Below, piece by piece: positions 1-9,253 of a stretch of 64,000 bases of DNA (its first letter is position 1; the number at the start of each line of letters is the position of its first letter). A model generated the notes under the pieces. The model was not told where the DNA came from. It made no database searches and saw only the letters and a list, made by a program, of their open reading frames with translations. The translations under genes and the position numbers were made by a program. Source of the stretch: G016234445 sp964438865 (GTDB lineage Bacteria; Chloroflexota; Dehalococcoidia; Tepidiformales; Tepidiformaceae); the NCBI GenBank assembly GCA_964438865.1, contig CAYTMI010000012.1, positions 1-64,000 of the forward strand. The letters run 5' to 3'.

Positions 1-192
1 CCCGGGGTACTCCCCCTCATCCTGGATGTCCGTCAATTCGGGGCAAGCCCACATGAGAACTGCACCCAGCCATCTCGTAGTGGGCGCGGCCATCGTCGAA
101 CCCCTCCATCAGCCGTCTGCACTGCTGGCATCCCGAGTGCATAATGCCACCAGCCGGCGATTCCAGAGTGACGCCGGCCTTCGGAGGTCCCC
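1..192. other. no gene recognised at window start
   Basis: Short open frames exist on both strands but none has recognisable protein character or a ribosome binding site. The stretch ends with the Shine-Dalgarno sequence of the methyltransferase that starts at 193. Confidence 0.5.
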
Positions 193-888
193 ATGGTTGA
201 CACAGACGGCCTGCTCGACGTTCCCCTTAGCAGGCGCGACATCCAGGCGTTCTACGGGAACGCCGCACCTGCGTACGACGGCGCCACGGCCCAGTACGAA
301 GCCCGGGCCAAAGCTCTGGCCCTCGATGCCATGGCTCGAAAGCCGGGTGAGACCTATCTGGAGGTCGCGGTCGGCACGGGCATGAGCATCGTCGAGCAGA
401 CACGGCGAACAGGCCCCGAAGGCATCGTCGGCATCGACCTCACCCCCGGGATGATCTCCCTCACGCGCGAGCGCCTCGACGCCGCCGGGGCAGACTCGGT
501 TCCCCTCCTGCTCGCCGACGCCCGTCTTCTCCCGTTCCGGGAGGGGGCCTTCGACTGCCTCTTCAACAGCTATATGCTTGACCTCATCCCGACGCCGGAC
601 ATCGGCCAGATCGTGAACGAGTTCCGCCGGGTCCTGAAACCCGGCGGCCGCATCGTGCTCGCCAACCTGACTGAGGGAGAGGGCGACGATGTCGCCTTTT
701 CGGAGAGCTGGAAGGCGCGATACCTGGAGGACCCCGTCCGACTCGGAGGCTGCCGGCCGGTGCTCGCGGGCGCATTTCTGAGGGCCGCCGGGTTCACCGA
801 GGTGCAGCGCACCTACTGCGGCGGAAGCGAGAGCTGGCCGACCGAGGTGGTTACGGCCCGAGCGCCCGGGCCCGAAAAGAAGGCGTAA
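193..888 (+). CDS. class I SAM-dependent methyltransferase
   Basis: Predicted cytoplasmic methyltransferase of the UbiE-like class I fold, 231 residues, substrate unknown. Motif I (EVAVGTG) lies at about residues 57-63, the acidic ribose-binding residue is D82 (GIDLT), motif II is near LADA (107-110), and the post-motif LKPGGRIVLAN at about 148-158 is typical of the family. The ATG at 193 is preceded by GGAGG at 183-187 with five bases of spacing. The gene is followed by a Trm112-like zinc protein; Trm112 proteins activate some methyltransferases, so the two may be partners, but the intergenic gap makes this only a suggestion. Confidence 0.85.
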   Translation: MVDTDGLLDVPLSRRDIQAFYGNAAPAYDGATAQYEARAKALALDAMARKPGETYLEVAVGTGMSIVEQTRRTGPEGIVGIDLTPGMISLTRERLDAAGADSVPLLLADARLLPFREGAFDCLFNSYMLDLIPTPDIGQIVNEFRRVLKPGGRIVLANLTEGEGDDVAFSESWKARYLEDPVRLGGCRPVLAGAFLRAAGFTEVQRTYCGGSESWPTEVVTARAPGPEKKA

Positions 889-938
889 GCGGGTATTGCT
901 CCACAGCTGAGGTCACGCCGGGATGTGGGGCCGGGCCA

Positions 939-967
939 CTGACTGCTACCTGGTTACACCATACGAT
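939..967 (+). promoter_or_regulatory. candidate sigma-70 promoter of the Trm112-like gene
   Basis: CTGACT at 939-944 and TACGAT at 962-967 are 17 bases apart. Transcription would begin close to the ATG at 974, giving a leaderless or nearly leaderless mRNA, consistent with the absence of a Shine-Dalgarno sequence there. Confidence 0.35.
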
Positions 968-973
968 GTGCCC

Positions 974-1156
974 ATGCGTCACGACCTGATGGAGATCCTC
1001 GTCTGCCCGCTCTGCAAGGCCGACCTGCAAGTCACAATCGCGAAGGAAGAGGACGCCGAAATCCTCGACGGAACGCTCTATTGCGCCGCGTGCAAGGAGA
1101 CCTACCCCATCGAGGACGGCATCCCCAACCTCCTCCCGCCCGACCTGCGCGACTGA
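974..1156 (+). CDS. Trm112 family zinc-binding protein
   Basis: A 60-residue protein with two CxxC pairs (CPLC and CAAC) and the ending YPIEDGIPNLLP, the pattern of bacterial Trm112/YcaR-like small zinc proteins. These proteins stabilise or activate partner methyltransferases or glycosyltransferases. The ATG at 974 is chosen over an upstream in-frame start at 923 because family homology begins with MRHDLMEILVCP and because a promoter lies immediately before it. The partner is unknown; the upstream methyltransferase is a candidate by position. Confidence 0.8.
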   Translation: MRHDLMEILVCPLCKADLQVTIAKEEDAEILDGTLYCAACKETYPIEDGIPNLLPPDLRD

Positions 1157-1328
1157 AATGCCCGGCGGCTCCGGCCACGACCAGCCGGTGGCGGACACCT
1201 GTCGCTGCTCACGATCTGCAAGATCGTGGGGCCTGCGGACGGCGGCCCACGCGTTCGCCGAGAGCCGGTGCCAGGGCCGCTCTCTTGAGCCGAATGGCTC
1301 ACTTCCGCCGTCAACGGGATGAGGGTTG

Positions 1329-2645
1329 CTACGACGGTCGCGCAACCTTCGCGGGGTGAACGATCGAACGAGCCACCATCTCTCCGATTTGCGCCTCTGA
1401 GTATCCGAGTGAACCCAGGATCTCGTCCGTGTCGAACCCGACCGGCGAAGTGACGCTGCGCACAGCCATTGGCGTGCGGCCGAACTTGATGGGGTGGCCA
1501 AGGGTCTTCACCTTCCCCAGCCACGGGTCGTCCTGGGTGATGACCATCTGGTTCGCGGCGTGGTGGGGGTGGTCGAGCACTTCGAGCATGGATAGAACAC
1601 GTCCGCAGGCGATAGAGCGGGAATCAAGCTCCTCGATCCACTCTTCGGTTGTCCGCGCCGCGAAAGCGGCCTCGGCGCGAGGCGCGAGCTGGAGGGCGGC
1701 CTGAGTCGCTTCGGGTGAGGCGAGGTCCATGCCCGGGGTGAACCGGGGGTCGGCAAGCTCCAGCGCTTCGTTCAGCCGCCGCTGCTGGCCTACATTCAAA
1801 CACCCCACGACGAGGAACCCGTCCGCCGTCCGGTAGGAGCGGTAGTAGGTGCCGATGACGATGCCCACGGCGCTGTTGGTGGGCAGGCCGCCGATGCCCG
1901 TGGCGCCAACAGTGGCAGCCGTCGCGAAATCCCCGCTTGATCGGACGATCTCCCGCATGCCATCAACAGTTGCTGCGCGCCACGACGCGTCCTCGCTTTC
2001 GACCGACACCATCCGGAGAACCGACTGCAGGAGGACGCCATCGAGCATCGAGGTCTGGACCTTCTGGCCTTCGCCCGTAAGTTGCCGGTGATGCAGGGCT
2101 GAGACGATCCCGAGTGCGGCGAGGCACATGCCGGTCACGTCGCCGATCGGCACCGGAAGCGGGGCCGGGAGGCCCGGGTTCTGCCAATCCGGGACCATTG
2201 CCCCTCCGCCGGCCTGGGCGATGATGTCGAACCCGACACGGTGCCTTTCAGAACCCTCGAACCCGAAGGAGCTGATCTCACAGTAGACGATGTCCGGCCG
2301 GATCTTGCGGATCTGCTCGTAGTCAAGCCCAAGGCGTTCCGCGACGCCGGAGCGATAGTTGTGCACGCAGACGTCTGCCCGGGTGGCAATTCGGCGCACG
2401 ATTTCCACGCCCGCTTCGCTCGTCAGGTCAACCGAGACGCTCTTCTTGTTGCGGTTGAATACCAGGGCCGCGCGCTGCCTCCCCGTGCTGTCCAACGCCG
2501 AGGCCGGCGAGAGGCCCAGGGCGTCCGGTGGTGGTTCGATGTGGATGATCTCAGCCCCCATGTCGCCAAGGAGCATCATCGCTCCGGGGCCGACGAGCTG
2601 CTGCGTGAGATCAAGAACAAGGACTCCCGAAAGTGGACCAGTCAT
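1329..2645 (-). CDS. CaiB/BaiF family CoA transferase
   Basis: Family III CoA transferase, 438 residues, full length for the family, predicted to move CoA between carboxylic acids in the cytoplasm. The N-terminus (GVLVLDLTQQLVGPGAMMLLGDMGAEIIHIEPP) is the classic family opening, and D169 in GDVTG matches the catalytic aspartate. It sits head of a minus-strand series with an acyl-CoA dehydrogenase upstream at 2676-3829 and a thiolase-like pair further upstream, which suggests activation of an acid entering a beta-oxidation-like route. The acid cannot be named from sequence. Confidence 0.88.
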   Translation of the reverse strand: MTGPLSGVLVLDLTQQLVGPGAMMLLGDMGAEIIHIEPPPDALGLSPASALDSTGRQRAALVFNRNKKSVSVDLTSEAGVEIVRRIATRADVCVHNYRSGVAERLGLDYEQIRKIRPDIVYCEISSFGFEGSERHRVGFDIIAQAGGGAMVPDWQNPGLPAPLPVPIGDVTGMCLAALGIVSALHHRQLTGEGQKVQTSMLDGVLLQSVLRMVSVESEDASWRAATVDGMREIVRSSGDFATAATVGATGIGGLPTNSAVGIVIGTYYRSYRTADGFLVVGCLNVGQQRRLNEALELADPRFTPGMDLASPEATQAALQLAPRAEAAFAARTTEEWIEELDSRSIACGRVLSMLEVLDHPHHAANQMVITQDDPWLGKVKTLGHPIKFGRTPMAVRSVTSPVGFDTDEILGSLGYSEAQIGEMVARSIVHPAKVARPS

Positions 2646-2675
2646 GTGCGATCACCGTTCCTCAGGCATCTCCGC

Positions 2676-3829
2676 CTACTTGAGAAGTGCTCGGGCGACA
2701 ACCTGGAACTTCTGCAACTCCGTTGGCCCCTCGTAGAGCCGCATAGGCCGAATGCGGTTGTACCAGTGTGCGAACGGAAGCTCGGTCGTCACGCCGTATC
2801 CGCCATGGATTTGGATCGCCCGGTCGACGACGCGGGTAACCATTTCGGTGCCAAGCAGCTTCACCAACCCGGCTTCGACCCGAGTATCTTCGCCGCGGTC
2901 GTTCTTCCAGGCGGCGTGCTGAACAGCTAACCGGGTTGTATGAATGTCGATGAAGGAGTCCACGATCATGGCCTGGACACCCTGCTTCGCTGCGATTGGC
3001 TCGCCGAACAGCACGCGGGTCTTGGCGTAGGACACCATCATCTCGTAACAACGAGAGGCGATGCCGAGGCACTGCGCCCCGATGTTCATGCGGGCGTTGC
3101 TCAGCCCCTTTTGCGCAGCCACGAACCCCCGCCCACGCCGGCGAGCACCTGGCCGGCCGGGATGCGGCAGTCATCCAGGTGGATTTCGTAGGTGCCGTAC
3201 ATGTCGTTGGCACCCGTTGCGGACATGATCGGAATCGGCCGCGTGAGATTGAATCCGGGGGTGCCCCGGTCAATCAAGAATGCCGTGATCCCTCCATGCT
3301 GCCGCAGCTCCGGGTCCGTCACGGCCATGACGATCCAGAAGTCCGCCCTGCTTGACCCGGAGATGAACACTTTGGATCCGTTGAGCACCCAATCGTCGCC
3401 GTCCCGCACGGCCCTCGTTTGCATCTGGTTGCCCGGGTCCGAACCGCCGCTCGGTTCCGTCTGGGCGAAGGCCATCCGCTTCTCGCCACGCACCACCGGC
3501 ATCAGGTACTTGTCGCGCTGCTCGCCGACGCAGAGTTCGAGGAAAGGTGCATCACCGGCGAAACGGATTGGGATCAGGGTGCGGTAGTTCTCCTCGGTTA
3601 CGACAACGTTGTCGATCGTCGACAAGTGGGCGCCGCCGAGACTCTCTGAGAGGTTGAGTCCCCAGAGGCCCACATCCGTGGCCGCCTGCGTGACCGCTTG
3701 CTGCTCCTGGTCGCTGATCTGCTCTCCGCGAAGGAACCTGGCTTCGAGAGGGAGGCAGTAGTCGTTCACCAGCCGGCGAACGAGAGCGCCAATCTGGCGT
3801 GTGTGTTCAGGGAGTTCGAAGTCGACCAC
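2676..3829 (-). pseudogene. acyl-CoA dehydrogenase broken by a frameshift
   Basis: Two adjacent frames together encode one acyl-CoA dehydrogenase of about 380 residues. The N-terminal part (3829 down to about 3122) carries the FAD/substrate region with AFAQTEPSGGSDPGNQ; the C-terminal part (to 2676) carries IQIHGGYG and RLYEGPTELQ with the catalytic Glu. They join at VLAGVGG(G) at a run of five C on the plus strand (about 3125-3130); removing one base restores VLAGVGGFVAAQKGL. The GTG at 3829 is favoured because AGGAGG stands six bases upstream (3836-3841), better than the ATG at 3868. Either a genuine frameshift mutation or a homopolymer sequencing error. Confidence 0.85.
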
Positions 3830-4089
3830 CGTCAACCTCCTCAGGACTGAGCCGATTCCGAGGGCCACGCCGGGCTCTCATCTGCTCGCGTGGGGCAGTC
3901 TATGAGTGTGACTCACGACTGTCAACGCAATTGCCAATTCGGTCAGGAACACCGGTCACGGTCTGATAGGTTTGCTTGCCGCTCTCGCCCTACGTGTGCC
4001 GCGAGGCTTGGATTTGCTGCCAGGACAACCCCAATCGGGAGCCATTGTGTGTACCCGTAAAGCTTCGCGCCGCTTCCATTCGGGGAGAC

Positions 4090-5235
4090 TCAGCCGGGCC
4101 GCCTGAGGATGTGCACAACGCAAACCGGGCCTACCCCGACCATATGAGCGAGACCCGTGCGGGCTCCCGCATGTTGGCGCGGACCCGCCTCGCCCCGGAG
4201 TTGCCGCGTGATCTCGGCAACCTGCCCGACTCCCGTCGGACCGATCGGGTGGCCCATGGCAATCAGCCCACCCGACGGGCTGATTGCTACCCGTCCACCG
4301 ATGTCAAACGCGCCGGCCTCCAGGTCCCGCACGGCGCATCCGGGGGCGGACAGCCCCATAGCCTCCGCGTAGAGAAGCTCCTCGATCGTGAATGCGTCGT
4401 GCAGTTCGACGACGTCGATGCCGGATGGCTGCACCCCACACTGGGCGTAGGCATCCCGCACCGTCTTCTGGGTGAGTGCGACATCGAAATTCAGTGTGCC
4501 GGACAGCTCCTCCGAACGAGCCGCGGAGGCGATAACCTGGATGACGCGGGAGCGGTCGACACCGTGGCGCTCCATGCCCTCCTCAGACATGACGATGGCG
4601 GCCGCCGCGCCCTCGCCGACCGGGGTGCACTGCAGCCGGGTCAGAACCCCGGAGACAGGCGGGCCCGCCATCACTTGCTCGAGCGTCTGGACCTGCTGGC
4701 GCTGCGCATACGGGTTCAGGGCTCCGTTCCGATGGTTCTTCACGGCCACCCTGCCGATCTGTTCCGGGGCGGCGCCGTGCTGGTCCATGTAGAGCTGCGT
4801 GAGCAACGCGAAGTGCGTGAAGGGCGCCACCCGGTCGTCGACCAATCCTCGGACGCCCGCTTTCGCAGGCCCGGACGAGGCCGGCCCCGGCTTGTCGACG
4901 CCCATCGCCAGCGCGACGTCGCTAAAGCCGGCGGCGACTTCGATCACCGCCTGCCGAAAGGCCGTTGACCCGGACGCGGACGCGTTTTCGACCTGGGTGA
5001 TGGAGAGCCCTGTTGCGCCGAGATACCGGAGCATGGCCGGCCCGGCTGCCATGCCAATGAGCACAGTTCCGACGTAGGCGCTCTGGACGGCCGGCCAGGC
5101 AATTCCGGCGTCGGCGAGCGCTTCTCGAACAGCCGTAAGCCCGAGCGTGACGTAGTTGGTCTGGGACGGCGATTGGTATGGGTGAAGCCCAATGCCAACG
5201 ACGTAGACCGGCCGGAGATCAGTCAGGTTCTTCAA
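4090..5235 (-). CDS. thiolase-superfamily protein lacking the nucleophilic Cys (SCP-x/Ltp2-like)
   Basis: A 381-residue thiolase-fold protein of the SCP-x/lipid-transfer type. The stretch ENASASGSTAF aligns with the family ENACASGSSA, so the usual acylated Cys is Ser here. LHDAFT and GHPIGPTGVGQ near the C-terminus match the conserved HD and GHP segments. Its start overlaps the DUF35 gene by four bases (ATGA). Thiolase-like proteins without the Cys and paired with a DUF35 protein, as in the Ltp2 steroid side-chain aldolase, perform retro-aldol cleavage rather than thiolysis; by analogy this pair may cleave a hydroxyacyl-CoA. The reaction is an inference. Confidence 0.8.
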   Translation of the reverse strand: MKNLTDLRPVYVVGIGLHPYQSPSQTNYVTLGLTAVREALADAGIAWPAVQSAYVGTVLIGMAAGPAMLRYLGATGLSITQVENASASGSTAFRQAVIEVAAGFSDVALAMGVDKPGPASSGPAKAGVRGLVDDRVAPFTHFALLTQLYMDQHGAAPEQIGRVAVKNHRNGALNPYAQRQQVQTLEQVMAGPPVSGVLTRLQCTPVGEGAAAAIVMSEEGMERHGVDRSRVIQVIASAARSEELSGTLNFDVALTQKTVRDAYAQCGVQPSGIDVVELHDAFTIEELLYAEAMGLSAPGCAVRDLEAGAFDIGGRVAISPSGGLIAMGHPIGPTGVGQVAEITRQLRGEAGPRQHAGARTGLAHMVGVGPVCVVHILRRPG

Positions 5236-5615
5236 GACTGCTCGCCCTCCTGGGGGCCAAAGACAAGCTGGTCCGCACCGTCAATGTCATTCGCCTTCCC
5301 GGCCACACGGAGACCGGCGCGCAACGGCGTTCCATCTTCCACGAGGCCGCGGACCAGCAGTCCGGCGTCAAGCTCGATTTCCGCGATGGTGTAGGGCGTC
5401 GAGTGCGATTGGTGCCGGTGCACCACCGCGAACGCGTGCACTCGGCCCACAGCCGGGACGGCCGTTGGCCGAAGTTGCCCGGGCGCCGCCCCGCAAGCCA
5501 CACAGCCAAACCGTTGCGGCGGGAACAGCACCATGGCGCAGGCCGCACATTTCATCGCGTGAAGAACTGTTCCTCCCGCCTCTTCCGACCAGAGTTCGTC
5601 CACACTTGGTGCCAT
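5232..5615 (-). CDS. DUF35 Zn-ribbon/OB-fold acyl-CoA-binding partner
   Basis: A 127-residue protein with a rubredoxin-like zinc ribbon (CAAC and CVAC) followed by an OB fold (VHAFAVVHRHQSHSTPYTIAEIELDAG...). DUF35 proteins bind acyl-CoA and form complexes with thiolase-like enzymes. The downstream thiolase-like gene starts inside its last codons, so the two are translationally coupled and probably form one complex. Confidence 0.85.
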   Translation of the reverse strand: MAPSVDELWSEEAGGTVLHAMKCAACAMVLFPPQRFGCVACGAAPGQLRPTAVPAVGRVHAFAVVHRHQSHSTPYTIAEIELDAGLLVRGLVEDGTPLRAGLRVAGKANDIDGADQLVFGPQEGEQS

Positions 5616-5686
5616 GGAACCAGTCCCTCGCTCTCCTTCCGCCTGGACCGCGTCCGAAAGCCGGCGCAGTCTCTGGCGGAGACCGG

Positions 5687-5923
5687 CTAACCGCCGTCCG
5701 GGTGACGGTCGAGTGCGCCGAAGATTTCATCGTTGTGCTCACCGAGACGGGGCGCCGGCCGGCGTATGGGAGGCAGGGTACCGTCGATGATGAGAGGGTT
5801 CGCAACGTACCGGCGCTGCCGTCCGTCCTCGCCCGGTCCTTCTGGGAACATGCCCCGACCGGAGAACTGGGGGTCCGACGGCAAGGGGAGCTCCGCCACG
5901 GCGTTTGGATTCGCCTTTCTCAC
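5687..5923 (-). pseudogene. C-terminal fragment of a CaiB/BaiF CoA transferase
   Basis: Only 78 codons, ending PAPRLGEHNDEIFGALD, the signature C-terminus of family III CoA transferases. RGMF, as in the DPQFxxRGMF segment of the family, also aligns. The first ~350 residues including the catalytic Asp domain are missing. It starts at an ATG overlapping the SDR stop, so it may still be translated, but it cannot be an enzyme alone. Likely a deletion remnant joined to the SDR gene. Confidence 0.7.
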
Positions 5924-6717
5924 AGCGAGAACGTGAAGCCGCCATTCACGGGGTACGTCTGTCCGGTAACCCAGCTCGAGGCGTCCGATGCAAGGAAGAG
6001 CACCATGTTGGCCACGTCCTCGGGTTCACCGACACGGCCCACCGGGTAGTTGCGCAGCAGCTTCCGCATTCGCTCCTCGTCCGCCAGTCCAGCGGCGGTG
6101 GTGGGAGTCCTCGTCGCGGCGATAGCCACGGAGTTGGCGCGAATGCCGTAGCGGCCCATGCCGCGAGCCACGGACCGCGTGAATCCGGCCGCACCAGCCT
6201 TGGCCGCCGCATAGATCTCCATCCCGGCGTCACCCCAACGGCCCGCGTCCGAGATGATGGTGATAATGCTGCCCGAGCGGTTCTCGATCATGCCCGGCAG
6301 GACGGCGCGGGTGCAGTGGATCACACCGTAGAGGTTCACGCCGAGCCAGGGCTGCCAGTGCTCCGGCGACGACTCCCAGAAAGGGACACGGGCGACCCGC
6401 GATGGATCCGCCCCAGCGTTGCCCGCGTTGTTCACGAGCGCGTCGATCCGGCCAAACTGCGCCAGTGCCCCGGCCACCGCCTGCTGGACGCTGTCGAAGT
6501 CGCTGACATCGGCCTGGACAGCCAGTGCCTTTGCGCCGAGCGCCCGCACCTCCTCCGCCACGGCTTCAGCACGATCAAGGAAGTAGTCGTTGACAATCAC
6601 TCCGCCGGCGTTGTGACTGGCGAAATGGAGGGCGACCTGGCGCCCGACGCCCTGGCCTGCGCCAGTCACGAGCAGCACGCGCCCCTTCAGGTCAAGGATG
6701 TCGTCGAAACGGTTCAT
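5920..6717 (-). CDS. SDR family NAD(P)-dependent oxidoreductase
   Basis: A 265-residue classical short-chain dehydrogenase. TGAGQGVG at about residues 18-25 binds the cofactor, NNAG follows at the expected spacing, YAAAK supplies the catalytic Tyr and Lys, and the C-terminus SWVTGQTYPVNGGFT is typical. In this context of CoA-ester genes it may act as a 3-hydroxyacyl-CoA dehydrogenase-like enzyme, but substrate specificity cannot be read from the sequence. Confidence 0.88.
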   Translation of the reverse strand: MNRFDDILDLKGRVLLVTGAGQGVGRQVALHFASHNAGGVIVNDYFLDRAEAVAEEVRALGAKALAVQADVSDFDSVQQAVAGALAQFGRIDALVNNAGNAGADPSRVARVPFWESSPEHWQPWLGVNLYGVIHCTRAVLPGMIENRSGSIITIISDAGRWGDAGMEIYAAAKAGAAGFTRSVARGMGRYGIRANSVAIAATRTPTTAAGLADEERMRKLLRNYPVGRVGEPEDVANMVLFLASDASSWVTGQTYPVNGGFTFSL

Positions 6718-6964
6718 GTAACCTCCTTGCCCGCGCGCTGGAAGGAACGTGCGGCATCCCGCGGGATGCGCTCACACCGCCAGGATCGCCCCCTCCATGG
6801 TGCGCGGTGCAGCTTCACACGGCCACATACTGACCGTCAAGCAAGCCGGGTTGACAATGCTGAGTGCAGTAGCTAGCGTCGACCAGCAAGTCTGGTGAGA
6901 TCGTTGGTCGAAGCCCGCCCCGCGGCTGGCCGGCTTCTTGAGCAGCCGGGCAGCAGGAGCAAGC

Positions 6965-7741
6965 ATGGGATACGAAACAATCCTCGTCGAGAAGAAGGAC
7001 CGCATCGGGTACCTGACGTTGAATCGCCCGGAGCGGGCGAACACGATCAACGGCCAGCTCTCGGCTGATATCAACGACGCCCTCGATGACTTCGTCTCCG
7101 ATCGGGAGACACGGGTCATCATCCTGACTGGCGCGGGGAAACACTTCTGCGGCGGGGCCGACCTAAAGTGGGCAGTGGAAGCGAGCTCTCATCGCCTCCG
7201 GAGCGGTCTCAGCTTCCTGACGCACCTGGAAGAAGTCGACCTTCCCGTGATCGCGGCAATCAACGGGGCCGCGATGGGCGGCGGCTGCGAAATTGCGCTC
7301 TGTTGCGACATTCGCGTCATGTCTTCGGAGGCACAGATCGGGCTCCCGGAGATCCGATTTGGCGCGCTGCCGGCCGGGGGCGGAACTCAGCGGCTTCCGC
7401 GCCTGGTTGGGCCGGGGAAGGCGAAGGAGCTGATCTACAGCGGACTCCCGATCTCCGCCGAGGAAGCTCTACGGATTGGGCTTGTCAACAAGTTGGCTGC
7501 GCCGGCAGACCTCATTTCCACCTGCGAAGAATTCGCTCGGGTCTTCGTCGACCGCGCGGCGTTCGCGCTGTCCGCCGCGAAGTACCTGATCAACGAAGGG
7601 CTGCAAATGGACCTCGCATCGGGCCTCAAGCTCGAACGGCGGATCATCAACCGGATGGCGACCGACGAAGAGAAGGCCGCGGAACGCGAACGCGCCGCCG
7701 CGAGCCAGGCCACCTACGCGAAAATCTTCCGCAAAGACTAA
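6965..7741 (+). CDS. enoyl-CoA hydratase/isomerase family protein
   Basis: A 258-residue crotonase. GAGKHFCGGADLKW and GAAMGGGCEIALCCDIRV form the oxyanion hole and CoA site; Glu residues are present at both usual catalytic places (GCEIAL and LPEIRFGALPAGGGTQ), as expected for hydration of 2-enoyl-CoA. The ATG at 6965 is chosen over 6938 because family homology starts at MGYETILVEKKD and GCAGGAG precedes it. It is divergent from the minus-strand catabolic genes and next to an Lrp-type regulator, consistent with one regulated pathway. Confidence 0.88.
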   Translation: MGYETILVEKKDRIGYLTLNRPERANTINGQLSADINDALDDFVSDRETRVIILTGAGKHFCGGADLKWAVEASSHRLRSGLSFLTHLEEVDLPVIAAINGAAMGGGCEIALCCDIRVMSSEAQIGLPEIRFGALPAGGGTQRLPRLVGPGKAKELIYSGLPISAEEALRIGLVNKLAAPADLISTCEEFARVFVDRAAFALSAAKYLINEGLQMDLASGLKLERRIINRMATDEEKAAERERAAASQATYAKIFRKD

Positions 7742-7892
7742 GGCCAGGCGAAAATACACGTATTGGAAGGCGAGCGGTTGTCTTTGATTGCGTGAGATTC
7801 GTTGACAACACGACGCCATGCTCGCCCTACAGTCACGGTTTTCGAACCGGTCCAGTGCCTGGCTAGAAGTCGGGTGTTCAGGAGTGTGCCAT

Positions 7893-8417
7893 ATGTCCAA
7901 CGACGTTGATTCTCTGGATCGCCGGATCCTGCGGGTACTCTATGCCGACGTCCGGGCCAGCTACAAGGGCATTGGAGACAAGCTTGGGGTATCCCACAAC
8001 ACCGTCAAGGCTCGCATCGACCGGATGCTCGAGGATGAGGTCTTCGGCTTCGCGATCATCACGCGGCCGGACAAAGTGGGCAGGGAAGCAACCGCCTACC
8101 TGATTATCAGTGCCGAACCCGCCCGGCATCAGGAGATTGCCCGTGCACTCGCCGAGCGGCGGGAGGTTAGCTATCTTGGGTTCACGATTGGCGATGGCGA
8201 CATCCTGGCGCTCGGACACTTCGCCTCAAACCAGGCTCTCTTCACATTCGTCAACAGCTTCGCAGGGACGCTCCCAGGCGTTCAGAGCCTGAGGACCATT
8301 CTCATGTGCGAAACGGTGAAGGGATTCAGCGCCCAGCACCGATCGATCTTCGATGAAGACAGGTCCCTGTTCGATGAAGAGACGGCAAGCCAGGACGAAG
8401 CCCCGCGGACCGCATAG
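7893..8417 (+). CDS. Lrp/AsnC family transcriptional regulator
   Basis: A 174-residue regulator with the AsnC-type winged helix at residues about 5-60 (LDRRILRVLYADVRASYKGIGDKLGVSHNTVKARIDRMLE) and a shorter, divergent C-terminal sensing domain. The ATG at 7893 follows CAGGAG with eight bases of spacing; upstream starts in the frame add no homology. Its position beside the enoyl-CoA hydratase and the divergent catabolic cluster suggests it regulates those genes in response to an amino acid or acyl-CoA. Confidence 0.82.
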   Translation: MSNDVDSLDRRILRVLYADVRASYKGIGDKLGVSHNTVKARIDRMLEDEVFGFAIITRPDKVGREATAYLIISAEPARHQEIARALAERREVSYLGFTIGDGDILALGHFASNQALFTFVNSFAGTLPGVQSLRTILMCETVKGFSAQHRSIFDEDRSLFDEETASQDEAPRTA

Positions 8418-8582
8418 CCGGCGGCGATCAGGGACGAGGCCGCCGGCACAAAGGCATGAAGCTGGACACCGGAGGAGACCGACGCTATCCCCACATAACG
8501 TGGTCGCGCCGTGCCGGAGACATCTCCTCCTCGTGGCCGGCGGTGCGCGGCCCTCGGTGCACCTCTGCAAGGCACGCCGTAT

Positions 8583-8592
8583 TGTCGTTAGA
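8583..8592 (+). promoter_or_regulatory. TGTCGTTAGA motif, candidate -10 region
   Basis: The same ten bases occur at 11931-11940 and 36564-36573, each time shortly before a plus-strand start. TTAGAA resembles a -10 hexamer; no convincing -35 is seen. Here it lies 40 bases before the methyltransferase start at 8633. Confidence 0.35.
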
Positions 8593-8632
8593 ACGGAGCG
8601 CATGGATGGTTGGGCGCCGGAGGGATGCGTAA

Positions 8633-9250
8633 GTGACCCAGGAGTCGAATCGCTGGCTGCAGACGCGGAGCGGCTCGGGCGATGCCTATGATGCAACCTA
8701 CGAGCGCCGCGCCGCCGAGGGCGAGAACGTCCACGGTGAAGCCGACTTCATCGAGAGTCTGGGTGTTGCGTCCGTGCTGGATGCGGGTTGCGGGACCGGG
8801 CGTGTCGGCCGGGAGCTTGCCCGGCGCGGGATGGACGTCGTGGGTGTAGACATCGACCCGGGGATGCTTGCAGTAGCGAGACGTACAGCCCCGGGCATCA
8901 CCTGCCACCTGGCAGACCTGGCGACCGTTCAACTCGCCCGGTCGTTCGACGCCATCGTGATGGCAGGGAATGTGATGATCTTCCTCGCTCCCGGAAGCGA
9001 GCGCGCAGTCGTCGAGAACATGGCCCGCCACCTCCGCGAGGATGGGCTGCTGGTGGCTGGCTTTCAGATTTCGGCGGGGCGACTGAGCCTTCGACGCTAC
9101 GATGAGATGGCGGCGAACGCGGGCCTCACGTTGTCCGAGCGGTGGTCGACCTGGCACAAGGACGAGTGGAACGACGGCCACGCCTACGCGGTGTCAGTCC
9201 ACCGGTGGGGCGTGTGCGCTGACGCCGGGACACCTTCTTCACTGCCGTAG
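8633..9250 (+). CDS. class I SAM-dependent methyltransferase
   Basis: A 205-residue methyltransferase. VLDAGCGTGRVGRELARRG is a clear motif I, followed by VVGVDIDPGML with the acidic ribose-binding residue; HLADLATV, FDAIVMAGNVMIFL and the remainder fit the Methyltransf_25 type. The start is GTG with GGAGGG about nine bases upstream. Substrate unknown. It converges on the oxidoreductase small-subunit gene with only three bases between stops. Confidence 0.82.
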   Translation: MTQESNRWLQTRSGSGDAYDATYERRAAEGENVHGEADFIESLGVASVLDAGCGTGRVGRELARRGMDVVGVDIDPGMLAVARRTAPGITCHLADLATVQLARSFDAIVMAGNVMIFLAPGSERAVVENMARHLREDGLLVAGFQISAGRLSLRRYDEMAANAGLTLSERWSTWHKDEWNDGHAYAVSVHRWGVCADAGTPSSLP

Positions 9251-9253
9251 CCT

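Noticed and set aside
7802..7833. TTGACA...TACAGT promoter before the Lrp-type gene
   Set aside because: The hexamers are good but 20 bases apart, too long for a normal sigma-70 promoter, so it was not listed.
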